Source: Heyndrickxia sporothermodurans (GTDB taxonomy: Bacteria > Bacillota > Bacilli > Bacillales > Bacillaceae_C). Taken from it: a stretch of 16,111 nt of DNA. The translations under genes and the position numbers were made by a program. Each line of letters opens with the position of its first letter. Position 1 is the first letter of the stretch. Shown here piece by piece: positions 14,018 through 16,111 of this stretch. Below the pieces are notes generated by a model. It was not told the origin of the DNA, ran no database searches, and saw only the letters and a program-made list of their open reading frames with translations. The stretch lies in the NCBI RefSeq assembly GCF_016785185.1, contig NZ_JAEKDY010000079.1; one strand, 5' to 3'.

Positions 14018-15977
14018 ATTTACTACTATTATTGTTGTTTGTATCATTTATCGTTTGATCTTTTGTATAATCATAATTTTCACGTTTTACCGGTGTAAAC
14101 CCTTTTGGCGTATAGAAACGAAGTAAATCATCGTAAACGACTTTATCCGAAAGTTCAAGTACCGTTTTTGCAACTTTGTCATTATCTTGGCAAAGTTTGT
14201 TATCTACTTTTTCTCCTGAAGGATTACTATAACATTCACCGCTAATTTGTGTATATTCTTTCGAAACGTAATCTCCGTTTCTAAATGGAACAAGTTCATG
14301 ATGTTCTTTTGACAATAAATCTGTTCCAAAAGTAATATAATCTTTTGTATTAATACCAAGTAGATGCATTAATGTAGGACGTACATCAACTTCTCCACCA
14401 TACGTATGATCAATTTTTCCTTTTACACCAGGTACATGAATGAATAATGGTACTCTTTGTAATTGAGCATTGATATAAGGTGTAATCTCATCTACTCCCA
14501 TAACCTTCGCCATAGCTTTATTATGATTTTCAGATAGACCATAATGGTCACCATACATCACAATAATAGAATTATCATATAAACCAGATGCTTTTAAGTC
14601 ATTAAAGAATTGTTCAATTGATTCATCTAAATAATGTGCTGTTTGGAAGTATTTATTAACAATAGTATCTCCAAAGTCACCTTCAGGGAAATTCGGATCG
14701 TTATTTAACTCAAACGGAAAATGGTTTGATAAAGAAATAAATTTTGTATAAAACGGTTGTGGAAGCTTTTCAAGATAAGGCATAGACTCTTTAAAAAATG
14801 GCTTATCCTCCATACCGTAGTTTATTGTATTTTCCGGACTCATATCGTAATAATTTGCATCAAAAAATTTATCATATCCAAAGGATTTATACATTTCATC
14901 ACGATTCCAGAATGTTTTATAATTTCCATGGAACACAGCTGATGTATATCCTTTTTGCCCTAAAATAGCAGGTGCTGCTTGATATGTGTTTGCTGCTTTC
15001 GTTGTAAATACGGCACCTTTTGGTAACGGGAATAATGAATTTTCCATCATAAATTCCGCATCAGAAGTTTTTCCTTGTCCAGTTTGATGAAAGAAGTTAT
15101 CAAAATAAAATGTATTTTTATCATGTGTTAATTTGTTTAAGAACGGTGTAACTTCTTGCCCATCAAGTTTATAATTTATTAGGAAGTTTTGAAAAGATTC
15201 CAATGAAATATAAATTACATTTCTACCTTTTGCTGCACCAAAATATTTTTTATTTGGTTCAGCATGATTGGCTTTAACATAGTTTTCAATATCAACAACA
15301 TCACTACTATCAGCAAACGCACGTTGCGCTGAAGATTTAGTCGTTTGAATAGCATCATATATGGTGTAATTATATGCGCCAAGATACTTTACGATATAGT
15401 TTCTGTCAAAAGTACGTGTTAACAATTCAGGTCTATCTGCTTCGGCAAGGCCTAAATTAATAATAAAAAACGCAATTGCAGCTGCAAATACTGCAAATAT
15501 AGAGCGACGATTCATTTTTTCTGATTGAGATTTAACTACTTTAAAGACAAGCAATCCAATTAAAATAATTGTATCAAGAAAATAAAGAACATCATATGGT
15601 TTCATCAATGCTGCCGCACTACCGCCCAAATCACCAAAGTTCTTCGTTTGGAAAAGAACAGGAATCGTAATAAAATCATTAAAAAAGCGGTAATAACACA
15701 CATTTGCATATAAAAGGATCGACAACACTAAATCGATAACGACCAATGCTATAGAACGAGCACGTCCTTTAAAGAACAAGGCAAATGCGAAAAAGAATAA
15801 TGCAGAACTTATTGGATTAAAAAACAATAAAAACTCCTGCATACTATTCTTAATATCAAGATTAAATTCACTTTGATACACAGCATAAGACTTTAACCAA
15901 AAAAGAATTACAATTAAATAGAATAACGAATACTTTTTATTTAACAAACTATGAATTTTAGATTTAATATTTCCCAT
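14016..15977 (-). CDS. ltaS: Lipoteichoic acid synthase (LtaS)
   Basis: This 653-residue enzyme polymerises glycerol-phosphate from phosphatidylglycerol onto a glycolipid anchor on the outer face of the membrane, making lipoteichoic acid. The N-terminal part has five membrane segments (about 17-34, 52-70, 75-97, 128-148, 158-178). A linker follows with AFA (220-222), positioned like the signal-peptidase site that releases the extracellular domain in S. aureus LtaS. The sulfatase-fold domain shows the expected catalytic residues: E260 in ISLESF, the nucleophile T304 in GQGKTSDAEF, W358 and R359, H419 in SNHFPF, and D476-H477 in YGDHYG. Length matches B. subtilis LtaS (YflE). GGGAGG is six to seven bases before the ATG. 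The tail is Asn/Ser-rich. Paralogues (YfnI, YqgS, YvgJ types) are possible, but this looks most like the housekeeping enzyme. Confidence 0.94.
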   Translation of the reverse strand: MGNIKSKIHSLLNKKYSLFYLIVILFWLKSYAVYQSEFNLDIKNSMQEFLLFFNPISSALFFFAFALFFKGRARSIALVVIDLVLSILLYANVCYYRFFNDFITIPVLFQTKNFGDLGGSAAALMKPYDVLYFLDTIILIGLLVFKVVKSQSEKMNRRSIFAVFAAAIAFFIINLGLAEADRPELLTRTFDRNYIVKYLGAYNYTIYDAIQTTKSSAQRAFADSSDVVDIENYVKANHAEPNKKYFGAAKGRNVIYISLESFQNFLINYKLDGQEVTPFLNKLTHDKNTFYFDNFFHQTGQGKTSDAEFMMENSLFPLPKGAVFTTKAANTYQAAPAILGQKGYTSAVFHGNYKTFWNRDEMYKSFGYDKFFDANYYDMSPENTINYGMEDKPFFKESMPYLEKLPQPFYTKFISLSNHFPFELNNDPNFPEGDFGDTIVNKYFQTAHYLDESIEQFFNDLKASGLYDNSIIVMYGDHYGLSENHNKAMAKVMGVDEITPYINAQLQRVPLFIHVPGVKGKIDHTYGGEVDVRPTLMHLLGINTKDYITFGTDLLSKEHHELVPFRNGDYVSKEYTQISGECYSNPSGEKVDNKLCQDNDKVAKTVLELSDKVVYDDLLRFYTPKGFTPVKRENYDYTKDQTINDTNNNNSSK

Positions 15978-15998
15978 AGTATACCTCCCTCTATAAAT

Positions 15999-16064
15999 GT
16001 TGATACATCAACGGTTTGACCCGTTGGTAGGGTGTCAAAAAAATATTTTTCGACACGGACCCTA
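15999..16064 (-). other. Structured upstream region of ltaS with nested inverted repeats
   Basis: Three inverted repeats are packed into 66 bases. GTTGAT and ATCAAC (15999-16004 / 16007-16012) have a two-base gap. CAACGG and CCGTTG (16009-16014 / 16021-16026) have a six-base loop. GTGTC and GACAC (16032-16036 / 16052-16056) enclose an A/T self-complementary loop, with outer TAGG/CCTA pairing. The first two share bases 16009-16012, so they cannot form together. A possible -10 TATTAT (minus strand, 16076-16081) lies upstream, with no good -35. If transcribed, this is a leader of about 80 bases. Confidence 0.45.
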
Positions 16065-16111
16065 ACTTTATTTTCATAATATGTGAAACTATTCCAATAA
16101 ATAGGTACGCT

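Overview
The window reads as ordinary chromosome from a low-GC, endospore-forming Bacillaceae-type Firmicute. The reasons are the strong AT bias, near-consensus AGGAGG-type Shine-Dalgarno sites, frequent GTG and TTG starts, and the gene set: an alpha-crystallin-like protein of the GerT spore-germination type, a YndM-family membrane protein, an LtaS lipoteichoic-acid synthase and an ArlRS/YkoGH-like two-component pair. The species cannot be fixed from the sequence alone. I see no rRNA, tRNA, CRISPR array, insertion sequence or prophage.

Layout, left to right. Bases 1-50 may hold the last codons of an unidentified gene. An AT-rich gap follows, then the GerT-like gene (plus strand, 517-1041). 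It converges through a shared bidirectional terminator on a minus-strand group: a 42-residue membrane mini-protein (3197-3325), an OmpR-family response regulator (2478-3158) and its histidine kinase (1063-2481). Next is a complete peptide ABC importer on the minus strand, in the order ATPase D, ATPase F, binding lipoprotein, permease B, permease C (9252 down to 3659). This is the order of the B. subtilis app operon. A good match to the CodY box lies just upstream of its predicted promoter, and a terminator-like hairpin separates the binding protein from the permeases. Upstream on the same strand lie yhdT-panF (sodium/pantothenate symport, 11272 down to 9579) and an alpha/beta hydrolase (12117 down to 11338).

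The plus strand then carries a small membrane-anchored protein of unknown function (12280-12621), a YndM-family protein (12743-13198) and a LysE-family exporter whose frame is broken by one extra base in a short T run (13314-13941). A long bidirectional terminator separates these from ltaS (minus strand, 15977 down to 14016). The 5' region of ltaS contains several inverted repeats.

Functionally this is a nutrient-uptake and envelope neighbourhood: peptide import, pantothenate import, a sensor-regulator pair, and teichoic-acid synthesis. I found no clearly novel multi-gene system. The items most worth a second look are the uncharacterised mini-protein ahead of the two-component genes, the CodY-box candidate, the intra-operon hairpin, the structured ltaS leader, and the broken LysE frame.
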